Source: Ephemerocybe angulata (taxonomy: Eukaryota > Basidiomycota > Agaricomycetes > Agaricales > Psathyrellaceae). Taken from it: a stretch of 64,000 nt of DNA. Below, in pieces: positions 19,104 through 31,751 of the stretch. A program made the translations under genes and the position numbers. A model generated the notes under the pieces. The model was not told where the DNA came from, made no database searches, and was given only the letters and a program-made list of their open reading frames with translations. The stretch is from NCBI GenBank assembly GCA_013368325.1, contig JAACJK010000005.1, positions 620,001-684,000 of the forward strand, read 5' to 3'. Within the stretch, counting starts at the first letter, position 1. Each line of letters begins with the position of its first letter.

Positions 19104-22100
19104 GAGAACCCAGACGTAATCCACGCCATCCAGTAGGGCGCTTAAATAGTGGATCGGAGATGAGAGACAGACAGTTCAAGTGCGCAGACAGATAAAGTGT
19201 AATAAAAGTAATATTGAAAATACAACCCAGCCCGTTAAGAACAAATCATCCGAGGGAGACCCATTGGATACACACCTATAGAGCCAGAATAAAGATTACC
19301 ACCTCGATCCCCAGTGCAGATCAGATTAGATCATCAGATCAGATCGGATGTAGCCGAATACGAATAAGCGCTGGTAGTCCAGGCCAGCCTCGTATCACTT
19401 GGGCTAGAGGGCCGCTGCGTCGCACGGCGGTTCCGAGTATGCAATTTCGCTTTGGATAACTATAGAGAGAGCAGCATCGCATGTCTCCGGAAGCTCAGCC
19501 GAACTTGCGCGGTAAGATTCGTAGTAGCGTCGCTTGAATAATGAGAGGGCGAAGAGGGTTTGGAGGATGCTCGCCATGTAGCAGCCGTTTCAGAGGCTGG
19601 CGAGGCCTGAAAAGCCGGGGCCGAAGTCGGATTGGAGGGCCTGCCCGTTCTCGCTGCGAAGGGTGAGTCGTAGCAGAGGCTTTGTTCGATTTGCTGGGGC
19701 GCCGTGAGCGTTTGATTGTTAAGGCGATGATTAAGGGATATTATTTTCGGGTTGGATCAACGACCGGACTTTAATCCCGAACGCTGCAAGAATAGAGTGG
19801 AGCTATGGATCTTGCTTTGCGTTGTTACACTTGTAGCAGTAAAAGACATGATTAGCACACCCCACGGCGAATATGGTAATTGAGCAACGCACTTGCTTCG
19901 CCTTCGGCGGTGATCGTCCAAAGCTTCACGCAGTCAGCATGCCTCGTCTACTCGTAATGCTCCAATCCATGGCCTAGCGGACGGGTTTGCAAGGCTAGCA
20001 GTACCCAAGGTGAGTGCGTCGATCTATGCGCTGACGACGCCCGTACTCACCGAGCAATGGCTCCAGTACTCACCCATATGAGCCCAAAGTCGTTCCTGGA
20101 ACTTATCACAACGAATTTGGATATCGGGTGTGGGAGGGCTTCAGCATGCTGCTATCCAGACGAAGAATTTACAGTCAGTCCTGCAACGCCAACGAAATGA
20201 GAGTACTTACTTCCCGCAGAACAAATATCCGTTTCTCTCGCAGTCCAACCATGAAAGCGAAGCAGCCGTGAGGATGGAGGTAACCGAGGTGAGTGCGTAA
20301 GTACGTGAAGGGGCGATGCGTATACTCACCGAACAACAACTCTAGCCCTCACCCTCGCGCCTCCGTATGCCACGCACGGAGTACAACATGGTTGGCCGAG
20401 CATTGCAACAGTGCTTGAGCCCGGAGTGGTGGGAGGTTTTTTTTCTTCTTGCGCAGGCGGTTCCCTGAACCATTTTCGGTGATTAGGTCTACGTATAAGA
20501 GGAATGGGATACTCACCTCTGGTAGTTTATGTATCCGCATGGTGCAGCCACACACCTACCCAACTCCCCACATTCACTATCACCTGAGTGAAGGCTGGAA
20601 GTGCTAACACAAATGCCGACCAACGCCGGCTCGACCTTCTTCACATGTATTCTGGGGCCTGGGCATGGTATCAGGTGGATGAAAGGCACCCGCCATTGAA
20701 GCAGGTAGAGCAGACATAGATGCCTAGCGGGGAGTCCTAACGAGTAAACGAATTCGAATTCAGCGTAACAAAGTGCTAGAAATGTGTAGATCGATCCGCA
20801 CCTTGTGGTCGAAACACTTTGTGCAATCTTCACAGTCCACCGACTGGGACAAGCGGGGAGGTTGAAGGCGAGCGAATGCGCTGAGATGGGCGCAGGACAA
20901 ATTTAACAAGACCTAGGTGCGGCATCGTGTATGAACTTGGTAAGCGTTTGGGTGGTGGTGATGGTACCGCATACTGGGCTGAAGAGCTTGCGCGCGCGAC
21001 GTCGAAGTGCACTCTGAAGGAAGACATGGACTGCTAGTTGGAAGGTTAGTGAAGGTGGTGGTTCGAGTTGAAGAAGGCCTGTGATCGCTATCACTTGCGT
21101 GCGTCGTGGTTGTGATCTCCTTTTGTCGTTGACCACGACGATCAAAATTGGCCTTCTGAACGCCCACAGCAACCTCGTAACTGACGCAGTATAGGACTTC
21201 TACATATTCACCCACCGTCGCATCGATACAGGCAAAAAACCGAGAATCAACATAATCCATCCACCACCACGACACACCGTTCATATTGACCTGAAAGAAT
21301 TACAATCATTTAGCGGGGTGGGGTTGGGCCGCCGTTTGGTACTAGATGCAATTTAAAGTTGGTAGAGGCACTGCAGAACGTGATGCTGGTTATAGTGGAT
21401 TGTCAATGGTGAGTCCAGTCCTTCGATCTGAAGATAGACGGCTGACGGAATTGCATAGACCGATCCTCAAAATGATGTACCACGCCCAACTACCAAATTC
21501 CGACTGCCAGTACCGGAGGCGCCGCGCCGATAGCACAAACCTTCTAGATGCGGTGAATATGGCCTCACATACGAATTGTCGATACCTCAGTGAACTGGCA
21601 GATTGCGAAGAAGAGCAAAGACGAGTGTAAGGGAACTCGCTCGATAGGTGCCCAGGACCTGCATGTGCGCAGGAGTTGGGATTAGGATTAGACGGTTTGA
21701 GATTGACCACCGACCTCGGGCTGTATGGATAGAAGGGCGCCAGATACAGAACCTATCCAGCTGGCCTGCAGCGTCGATTCTGACAGGTTGTGGAATCGAC
21801 CTGCACTGTGATGCTGATTGTACGGAATTGGTGAGTATTAGGCTTCGATATTAGGTGCACGAAACTCACCATTGCACTGTCGAGCCCTTTGACATACTCT
21901 AGCTGCGCTCTATCGACGTTCAACCTCCTGTCTCTCGCCGGGCCACCCCTGCACACGATCTACCTATAAGTAATCCAAATCGCCGCATGCCGTCGGCTGT
22001 GGATAGTTGGTGGAAAGGGCAAAGGATTGGTCAAGACCTGATGCCGTTGAAGGGGCTACGAGGTCAGTGTCCTATCAGACAAGAAAGAGGCCATGCTCAC

Positions 22101-24404
22101 TTCGCTTGCACAGTTCCAGGTCATTTACAGCCCCAGAACAACCGATGACACTAGCGCTCACAGATGCTCGCTATCCCGAGTTTGGTCTTGATTGAAGAGG
22201 GTCGGTGGCTGCATCATACATGCAGCCAGCTTAACGGTACTCAGAATGTTAAAGTAAAGTAAATGGTGCATCACACTTTTATAATGTAGTACATGAGTTA
22301 ATTGAACTGGCTACTGCGAATATTCGGACTTAAAATCGTTCATGGAAGCGCGTCTAAATAGACGCCCACCTCAACTAGACTTTTGACGGTCAATTGCGCG
22401 TGAGTCGGACAACGGTTGGGATCTTGTACTTCTTTAAACATGCAAGATAAGTCCCGTAGCGTATTGAAATCACTTTATACTATATTTATCCATTACGAAG
22501 AGCTTCAGTACCAGAAAAAACATTTCTATGCTGTAGAAGTAGCCACAGCCTGCGTCTTCTATGGCAGGGCTCAGGCGGTGCGCAATGGATCACTCTCGAC
22601 TAACCTGTCGAAGTTAGTTGTTGGGCGCCCGAACCTGCGCAACAAGTGCTGGGATAACGGTCAGTCACTCGTGCTATGCATGTTCGAGCTTGACTCACCA
22701 TCGCCTCTCATAGACGGCGTGTATACACTCTACACTCAGTGGCCGTAATGGAGTGACCTCAGGGGCCTAGTTGCTGGGGAGATCCTCACTGTTGCGATTC
22801 CCGCGTCAAAGGTCAGTCACTCCGACTCGTTTGATAGATATGCGACTGTACTCACGATTCTCAATATAGACGGCGTCCAGGTCTTCGCGCCAAGTGGTCG
22901 ACAGTGCAGTGGTTCAGAGGTCGTCTTGCGCGCGGGACTTGACTGGCTGTGCACGTTGCCTGCCCGCGTCCTGAGTCAAACTTATGCGAGTTGTTTGATG
23001 CATATGCGAACGATAGTAGCTGCTTTACCCATCTCAGATACTGCGTAGCATACCCGTACCAACTTGAGGAATTACACCCGCTCGAAGTAGTTGTCCACAT
23101 CATCGCAAGCCAGAGGGGGTTGCCTTGGTGCACAACTGTTGTAGTCGACTTGAGGGACCGAATTTCGCGATATCAAAGAAGGCTTGAACGTGAGGTTGGT
23201 GTTCGACGATCCTTGCAGACCCACATCCCTTCCAGCGCGAGTGAGCCTTGTGCGCCGAGCAATGTAGATGTGAAGTTGGGTCAGTGTGGTTGGGACGGTG
23301 TTGGTCGTCGCGAACTTGGACCTGAAAGGCACGCCCAGAGAGTTAATGTATTGTAAATTAGGAGGGAACAGACCCGCAAATGTGCATACTTGAGTACACC
23401 ACCCCACGCATGACCTGGGAAATGCGAACACGCGCCCGACCACGCCATTGTGTGTGTGTGAGAAAGCTCACACAAAAAGATATGCCGTAGTTGAGTGCAA
23501 GGCCGGTTTCGGAGTGGTAATGATAAGTTCGATTGAATGCCGTCTTAGCGACGTGAGTTTGTAGCGGGAGAGCGCGTATGGAGTATAACACACCAGGTAA
23601 GCCACTAGCGTGGCAGGTCGGATAGTCAAGAAGGACCACTATTGCGCATTCCCTCCCAGATATAGTGTTGATGACTTGTGTGCGGCGAGATTTGGTGTAC
23701 AGATATTAGAAGATTGCACGTGAAGGGCAGCGAGAATGGACAGGCGTCGTGAGGGAGATGGAACGAAAGTACTTGTTATTTTGGCGTGGCTTCGTCGTGG
23801 AAGCACTCTGCGCAGATGTGCGCTAGGTACGGGTGACATTGCTGGATATTGGCTGGAGAGAGCCTGCACATGTCTTTTTTGGCACCTCAGCCAACCCTAC
23901 ATATGCGTTTAGTGTCCGTATAGGAGGAGACGAGCCCAAAAAGCGCATGGAGGCGAAGGAGGAAGTTAGGGGTTGTTAGAGAATTCCGAAGCGAAGTACC
24001 TACAGAACACTAGCCATATAAATCGCAGTTAATTCGGCATTCATTGGCCTCTTCAAGTCCACTGGCAGTGGGGCTCATAGAAATTCAGTTATAATATACA
24101 TTAGTAAGAATTATACAAACTTATAGGGTGCAAGAAGTGGGATAGAAGTGGGACAGAAGTGGGACAAGAGCACTCAGAGTGCAGAATCACCAATATGAGC
24201 TACCGACTCCCTACGTTCGCACAAATCCTACCGTTCATATCTATATTCAGGTTGTACAAAGTCTAAACACTTCTCAGCGGGAAGGTTGATTTGGAAAAGA
24301 GATACACAAGAAACAAAGACCAAGAGACCACGTAAGCCAATCATCCAATGTGAGAGAGCGCTGCCAATCTCTCAGGCCATTGTCATAAACCTAAACGGTA
24401 AAGG
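19104..24404. repeat. 5.3-kb gene desert of degraded repeats
   Basis: No open frame here resembles a family. Similar blocks recur: a motif with GGTGAGTGCGT followed by ACTCACCGA near 20008-20075 and again near 20286-20352, and a GGTCAGTCACTC...ATAGACGGCGT block at about 22655-22720 and 22811-22875. The many GTGAGT and CTCACC copies look like the remains of an intron-rich repeated sequence. Three similar TGGGA(C/T)AGAAG units lie near 24135-24165. Confidence 0.35.
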
Positions 24405-25674
24405 TCATATCAGCAGCTCATCGAGGCCGACGGGCTGTGGGACCCTAGGATAAGGCTTCGGTACGAACCGATCCAACTCCAACTGATCGCTAAACACTTC
24501 ACTCCAGAAATCGTCTTCCAAATACGTCAAGGTTCTGCGAATGAAGGAGCGTTCTCCGTTCAATTCATATAAATCTCTTCCGACGCCTACGCAGACGAGC
24601 TCCCTGTGGGATCTGGTCATATCGTCCAGGGCACCAACCATGTCCAGACGAGGGAGCCCTTCGAAAGGGTACACCGCGCCCCACCTAGGGATTCGATATG
24701 AATATCGACGATTCAATGCCAAACGTTTGAGATCTGCAAACATGGTGGTTTTAGGGGTGAGATAATCGAACACATCCTGACAAAGAACAGCATCAACGCT
24801 CAATGGACAACACCAAACTAAGTAAAGAGTGTACCTGCACGCTCAACGAGGTCTGCTCCAAGGATAGATTGAGGAGTTTGGGGAACACGATGCTAATCTG
24901 GGGAAAAGCTAAACCGAGGTTTATGGTCTTCCCGAGTTTGATACTGAGTGTTTTGAGGGATGATCCGAGCAGACCCTCTTCCGCGCCAGTCAGGAACGCG
25001 GCGAAGTCTTCGTGTCCGAGGACGTGGGCAAAATCCAGCGATACCAACCTCCTAAGGTAAGTGATGGAGGTCAAAAGGGGGTCGCCGGTTATTCGCACGT
25101 GAGAAAGCATGGGAATGGTCAAAGGCGACGAAGGCGAACCGGAGGCCATCTCGAGCATGGAGTGAACAGGGTGGCTTCGCTCCCTAAGTATCCAATATTT
25201 CTTCAATCTCCCCAACAGGTGCACAGAATCCAGAGTATTGGCGTCTATCCACAACGCCTTGAGATTATCCAGACGAGGTATCGCCTCGGCGAGGAGGGAA
25301 GAGTTCAGGTGCGTCTCGGTGTCGGCCCACCCTCTGTACCAGACGCGCTGAACCGAGGAGCAATATCGAATAGACGTGATAGATTCTGATAGCAGCACCG
25401 CCAACACCCTTCTTCCTTGACCACCGGCGACCACAATAGAATTGTAGCGAACTCGCTCCCCTACGACAGCCGTACGGCGACATGAGAGCATGAACCATGT
25501 GAGGGAATGGGGACAGGAATAGAGCTGGCCAGCGATCAGGGTAAGCGTCTCGTTTGCGAGCCTTAATAAACAGGATCTTGTCTTCAAAGGGCGAAGCTTT
25601 CCAACCTCCTCAGCGGCCTTGCTACCCATTATGAAGGGGAGTCGGGTAGTGGCGAGGAAGAACAGTCGAATCAA
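24405..25674 (-). CDS. F-box-like/leucine-rich hypothetical protein, 2 exons
   Basis: Minus-strand exons 25674-24835 and 24776-24405 join in phase 0 (GTACAC..CAG) to 403 aa. An N-terminal segment, LANETLTLIAGQLYSC, resembles the F-box of mushroom F-box proteins. Leucine-rich irregular repeats follow (LDNLKALWIDANTLDSVHLLG, SHVRITGDPLL, SLKTLSIKLG), as in substrate-binding parts of SCF ubiquitin ligase adaptors. A second Met 45 bp downstream (25629) may be the true start. Function and substrate are unknown. Confidence 0.65.
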
Positions 25675-26280
25675 TGGGACGCACCGAGATAACAGGGTTA
25701 ATAAAGCTGCGCCAAGGATAAGCCATGTAGACCACGATCTACTAGATCAGGCTAAGGTCAAGATGAACAATCGAACGGAGAGGGACAAGAGCATAGACAT
25801 GAACATGCACCCCTTCCCAAGGGACGAGGACATACGGGACAGGGCGAGCTATTGTCTCCGCCTCGCAGTTAAATCCAAATGGGGTAGAGATGACATGCGA
25901 ATACCCAAGCCAGAGAGCACAAAGGGTGAGGCATCCATGGGCATGACTAGGGTCGAGCTGAGAGCTCGAGCTGATAGCACTTACCACCTGAACGCGCCGC
26001 GTATAAAGAGGCGAGACCATTGCCTCCCATATTTTGGTTTCATGATCGGTCGCTACGTTCAGCTTATAAGACGAATCAGAAAATGGCGCACGCTAATATT
26101 GGCATCCATCGTAAGGAAGACTCTCTCATTCAGGATTGCAGTAGCGCTTGCGCCACTAGGATATTGAGACTTCCTGAATATTTACCGTAAGCAACCGAAA
26201 CGCTCGTACATTCCGAAACTGACACTTAGCATCTAAGACCGACACTAGTGGGAGGACTCCGGCGAGACAGTGCCAATCCC

Positions 26281-27220
26281 ATGCCGACGTCGCCAACAAT
26301 CATAGCTCCTCGGTTTCTACGGTCTGCCGATAGAGTCCTTACTAGGTTATGTATGCAAGGGAATGATATTGAACTGAAAGACATCGAAGGTAAGTGAGCG
26401 TAGATTCAAAGAAATAAAGTGACACATCAAAATACTCACCTCTTGTACGTGCCCAGACACAGAAGATGATGGCAGCGAATATGGCGAGTAAATATATGCT
26501 GTTTAGTAAGACATAAACTCATCGCCAATGCAAACAGGTTCAACCTCAAGCAGCAGCGACCAAGAAGAGGAGTACATGGATGCAGAGGAGGGGGGAACTG
26601 TCTCAGCCTGCGAAGGGGATACAGAGTCCGGAACCGCGTCTGGAGACAGTGACGAAGAAATGGAAGAAGCTGGAGACACAAGCGAAGAAAGCTGTTACTA
26701 CATGGCATCCGATGGATCGTCTATGGAAACCAGCGACGCCACCAGCGACATAGAAGAAGAAACAGGACCTTATGAAGACGAAAAGACAATAGTCATAGGA
26801 GAGGATGCAGCGAGAGAGAGGGAAGAGATAGCTATAGCCATAGAGAAGTTCTCGATCATAGAGGGCATGGGGCTAGGCGACCACAGCGGGATGAAGATTA
26901 CGTTGATAGGAGCATGCGCCGACAAACCATTGCAAGGTATGCCATACGTGATCTTCCCTTCCTCCAACAAGTCCTACACAGATTGCCCGATGAGAGTGTA
27001 CCAAACTGACTTACACGAAGCAGACATATTCTTCAATGGGGGGAATACCATGACCCAATTCGAAGGGGCTATCGCAAGCATGCCACGACCAGAGCTGAAG
27101 CAAACAGCCTTTCGTACCGCTAGCAAGAGATTTAGTAGCGAGGATAGGGCGGAAGAGAGAGCCAAAAGAAGCAAGCGTGAATCTAAGGAGATGACGGCCT
27201 CATGGTCGGCAGAGGAGTAA
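26281..27220 (+). CDS. Acidic Ser/Glu-rich hypothetical protein, 2 exons
   Basis: Exon 26281-26389 and exon 26538-27220 join across a GTAAGT..CAG intron in phase 1 to 263 aa. The region after the junction is strongly acidic with Ser, Glu and Asp runs, and the C-terminus is basic (RAEERAKRSKRESKE), which could be a nuclear signal. A short middle block (GMKITLIGACADKPLQGMP) looks folded. I recognise no family. The short N-terminal exon is the main uncertainty. Confidence 0.5.
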
Positions 27221-28232
27221 TGATAGTAAAGAGTGTGGGAGACAGGAGAGATGAGCGAATTGCATGCTTACTGTGTAAATGTAACCGATACAAGTGTAGG
27301 GCGGCTGAGCGCCTAACAATGGCCGAATATGAATTATATATATCATGATACCAAAGCAAATATTACTAAGGAGAGTGACGTCAACAATTAATTCATACCT
27401 GCCTTTTCGTCCTTTATCCCATCCCAAGACCCATCACACTGAGCGACCCTGCCCACTCATCAGGTTCAGGGCCCATGCGGGGCGCCGCAACACCCTCTCC
27501 CTCCGATTCCGCAGCTCCGGAAGCAGCAAGGGCCAGCGATACGCAATTCCCAAACAAAACGTTTCCAAACGTCATGGACCTCTGAATCCTGCCTCAGCAG
27601 ATATCGACGCACAGGAACAGAGACTCTTCCACAACCCTAACCACCCTTCGGACGCGCCTGAAAACTAAGAGATCATCAGGAGCCCAATGGACATGAAGAC
27701 AATGAAACTGTGAAGGCCCGCGTGAAGGACGGCGCGATCTCCAATTATATGGAGTTTTGGTGGGTTGATCTCTGTGAATATGAAGATGTATAATAGGTCA
27801 GACAGCGATGTGTACACTATAGCGGAGGAACTGATGTCTGTAGTACTTCTCGATTAGGTGGCGAGGACGACGGCTTGTAGAGGATGCTAGACAGTGAGCT
27901 TGCAATTAAGAACCACAAGCAGACGGAGGGGTTCAGGGCGCAGCGGTCGTAACACTGAGACGTTCCGTTGATTGCTCAGCCCAAGCTCAGCCAATCCTTC
28001 CTTTGTACGTTACCGAGACAATCAGAAACGATGTGGATTGCAAGAAATGAATTGATGAGGAATACACAGGGAATAGGTTATAGTCTACAGAGTGCTGCAT
28101 ATATATTAAGCAATGTACACAAGCAATAAGAACGATGAGAACACGAATGGGACAGCGATGCGAGTGTGGGTCTAAGATATGAACGATACGAAAGCCAGAA
28201 GAAATGTGCACGGAAAGTATGACGATATGAAT
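27221..28232. other. Intergenic spacer
   Basis: About 1 kb without a credible gene or repeat. It lies downstream of both the acidic-protein gene and the TRA1 relic, so it may hold their 3' ends. Confidence 0.5.
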
Positions 28233-30266
28233 CTAGAACCAAGGATTATAGAGCTCCCCCATCTTCACCAACTGAAGCGGGTTAGTCGCCATCTAGATCT
28301 GGTGGACGACGGTCTGCAGGACGAGGGTGATGGGAGTGACGTTCGGAATGCATCGCCTGCATTGATAAGTTTAGTAAGTTGACATAGGTTCGAAGAGGCA
28401 TATGCACTCACCTTATCCCGCTCGCTCTTACACGCCAGCGCCTCTGCCTTATTGACCACATTGTCGATGTTAGCCTGGACGCTCTGTCGGAACACGGGGT
28501 AGAAGGCTGGGGTGTTCTTGCCGCGCATGCTGAGCCACGCAGCGACTTTGTCTCGTCTGAACAGGCAAAGGTGGTAATCGAGGCCGAGCAGCAGGTACGA
28601 GGATGCCCTCCATGAAGGTGCTGCCGACTAATTGCTGCATGTTGGGTGTGAAGCGGAAGGGGATCACATCCGTGGATGCGAAAAAGGGGAGTTGATTTGA
28701 GATGCCTGCATGCATTCCTGAATCAATAAGTAGGGACAGGGCCGAACGGAAAAGGGAACGAACCTGGGAGGAGTTCTGTCATATCGACAAGACCGGTGGA
28801 GCGGGACCCTTGGAAACGGGTTGGGATTTCGGCCGGAAATCGACAGAACCCAGGTTGCGTAGCTGGCGGCAGCGAGCTGCAGCGTGAACTGCTTGCGCAT
28901 TCTCCACAGTTCGATGGAGCCGTCCATGGTACGACTCATTTACTGCATAATGCGTCAGTTATATGGTTCAAAAAGACTCAAAACAGTACATACACTCGTG
29001 AGTATGTCTTCCGGGACCATCTTGGCGAAGATTTCGTCTGAGATATCCTTGTGGACAGATAGGTACGCTGTTTCTGTCAGCGCGCGAGAGGGGATGTACC
29101 TGAAGCTTTTCAGCACTTGCTACAACTTCTCTCCAGAGTACAGTATAGGATCCGCTTCCGAGATACCTGTCTCGTCGCAGTGGATGCCGTAGATGTCACC
29201 CAGGGACACGTATGAAGAGTTGGTCTGGTAGAGGCGGACGTTGGGGCTGCAGGCAACGATGGGTGGTAGATGGAAGTTGTGATTGCGCCTCCTGCTATCC
29301 TTTTTTTGCGGTAGAGAGCCCATAGAGTGATGAGTGAGTACGGCGGTAAACCTTCGAGACAGGAAACCTACCCGTTGAAGGTGAGGAGGATCTGGATAAC
29401 GCGCTCCTCACGTCGGGAACTGTCGATGGCAATGAAGTTGTAAAAGGAAAGAAGTTTTTGAATGGTCATTGCCATAGAGCGTGAACCGTTTCCAGCATGA
29501 CCCATTCGAGCGGTACGTCTCAATCTTGGGGGCGTATTTTTGAATGCGCACAAAGAATTGATTGGGATACTTGTACTACAAGTGCCAGATTATTAGCAAA
29601 CAGGTAATGGGAAAGATTAGTAAACGGGCGCACCTCTGTGTATTGCCCAGGATCCTCGATCTCATCGACCTTACTGTACTGGAATTCGGTGAGATAATGG
29701 CTTAGGAGCGCCAAGGGCTGCATCGAGGGACGACCGTCGACAATCTTCTCGAACTTGTCCCGCCAGTTTTGCAATCGTTGCATGTACTGGGCGTGGGTGA
29801 TCTTTGCGTCGACAAAGTCGTATTCGAAATCCTGCTGCTAGTTATCCAGTGCTATGAATCGAGGGTATGGAAAGACAATGGCGACGCACGCTGATGAATA
29901 TCGGCATATTGCCACTCATGCGCTGCAAAGTCATGATAGTCGATTGGTTCATGGCCCTACCGCCTTCCTGGGTGTTCATTCTAATTACGAAGATCTAGGG
30001 AATGGTTACTGATCTGCTCAACTTGACAACAGTGAAAGCTCACCTGGATTGCGTCCTGCATCAGCAACTGGATGTTGCGGTAGACGTATTCTTCTGGTGA
30101 CTGCTTGAACTTGTGCTGGATATGATCGACTATGGTTTCCAAACTCAAGTCGAGGAGCGGGAATGCTGTTTTCAAGACCTGCATGATTTCTTACACATGC
30201 TCGTCAGCGATTCGAGGTGCGGCAGGCATTTCAGGTTTCGGGGGTAGACCAGCAACTTCCGCGGTG
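28233..30266 (-). pseudogene. TRA1/TRRAP relic, C-terminal part (end of FAT, pseudokinase, FATC)
   Basis: Minus-strand pieces match the C-terminal end of the Tra1/TRRAP scaffold of SAGA and NuA4 acetyltransferase complexes. In order they include [90 protein letters not shown] and FRFTPNMQQL. The FATC end is MGELYNPWF, followed by a stop at 28235-28233. The pieces lie in several frames separated by GT/AG candidates, so an intron-rich structure is retained. Between the insertion site and the first block an in-frame TAA occurs (near 30190), unless an atypical intron removes it. The kinase-like domain of Tra1 is catalytically inactive in all species, so missing kinase residues mean nothing here. 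This copy is severed from its 5' part by the 15-kb element. Confidence 0.75.
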
Positions 30267-30270
30267 CCGT

Positions 30271-31656
30271 TGATGCGCCTTCAGCGCGTCTACCCACTAA
30301 AAATCGCGATTTACCTTAATAAATACGCGATTCCCACTGCATATCATCTATCAAAAGACCTGCACCAACGTAAAGGGGAACGAGAGTCAGAGCCGAGCCC
30401 AGAGCTGCTGACTTAGCCTCTCTGACCGACGCGCGGGACTACGAGAAGTGACGAGTAGCCTCAAGCAGGTAAGACCTACCTTCGCGAGACACTTGCTACT
30501 TTAAGGAGACACGCGCGGGACAACTATGGGATCGACTTGGCAAGTAACGGACATAGGCAGAGTAGTGCGTATCAATGGGAAGCCCCCTACCCATCCCTTC
30601 GTATCTCGCGAGAACACTCTCGCCACACCCAGAGTCGAGAGATCACCGTGACATCAGTAGTCGAGAGGGATTGCACCCGAGCCCCTGATAAGCGCCGGAG
30701 TATAGCTCCCGCGCGACTTGATCTTCACGAGAGGTGGCACGTCGAGAGGTCGATCACACCTCGAGATGTTCGCAATCAAACCACGTCTCGGGAAAGTTCT
30801 GGGATCGCCATCGGCTGAGGGGAGAACTCAGTACAGGCACCCGCGTGTAACACAGGGGAGGCGGAACCGGCACAACTTAAGCGCCCCATGATTCCCTTGC
30901 CCGGATATCGGATGGATCATCCGCGGCTCCACTCTATCAGAGGGGAACCACAATCAGAGATAAGAATAGGTCGTCCCACACGAGACGGGTAGCGCGGCGT
31001 GTACGAAGAAGTCGGTTGGTGGCAACGGCACAGTCTTAGGTATTTACCCGGGCGCTAATTGGCCTCGAGTTCAACCTCGAGAGGTCTTCCCTCCTATCTC
31101 TATGTTTCACTTGGACTGTTTTGGAATGTATCGCGATCGCATGTGTTTTTCATCTGTTTGTCTTTGAGCTTGTTTGTAAATATTCGGCATGTACTTAAGT
31201 CTCGCGAGTAGTTTAGAGAGAATCAGTTACCCCCCAGTTTTCATCTTTCAAGTCTCTAAGTCAAAGTCCAAGTCTAGCCGTCGCGCTATCTGTCTGTCTG
31301 TCTGTCTGTCTGGTCGTCGTGCCAATCGTCTTTAAGTTTTCTGTTCCTTTTGCGAAGCTCTCGAGCCTAGTGAAAGCCCTCTCGTGGTAGCGACCTCGTC
31401 CTCCCGAGACCCCACCCTCTCATCGAGAACCTATATCACCCCGAAGCGCGGTCGAGTCTAGAACTCCCCTTCAAACTTGCTAGTTGCGAGTACCTTAGAG
31501 TCGACCTAGTCCTCTAGTCCAATACATTACTTTGCCCGCTCTATCTTGAGTGAGTTGCCCCTCAGCTACCTTAGTGTGGTTGTGTGTGTGTTGTGTGTTG
31601 TGTTTGTTGTTTTGGTTAGAGGCGTGTTTGGCTCTTAGCCCCGTAGCCGCACATCA
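30271..31656 (+). repeat. 5' LTR of the giant element
   Basis: 1386 bp, TG..CA. It contains a (CTGT)n microsatellite near 31290-31312 and the perfect palindrome TCTCGCGAGA at 30604-30613, with a 9/10 copy at 31200-31209. Short open frames inside it are not genes. Confidence 0.95.
30604..30613. promoter_or_regulatory. TCTCGCGAGA palindrome in the LTR
   Basis: Perfect 10-bp palindrome, repeated in the 3' LTR at 44197-44206. The same sequence is known as a strong bidirectional core-promoter element in vertebrates; its role in fungi is inference. Confidence 0.35.
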
Positions 31657-31658
31657 TC

Positions 31659-31676
31659 TGGAGCCCACCGCGAGGG
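31659..31676 (+). promoter_or_regulatory. tRNA-type primer-binding site
   Basis: TGGAGCCCACCGCGAGGG begins two bases after the 5' LTR. TGG complements the CCA end of a tRNA, and the rest could pair with an acceptor stem (GGTGGGC, discriminator T) and T-stem. I cannot name the tRNA. Confidence 0.6.
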
Positions 31677-31751
31677 GGAGTCAGAATCGATCAAAGCTTC
31701 ATTCGTGATCAAGCTCTCGAGCGAGATCCGTTTGTCCGTTTCAGATAGTAA

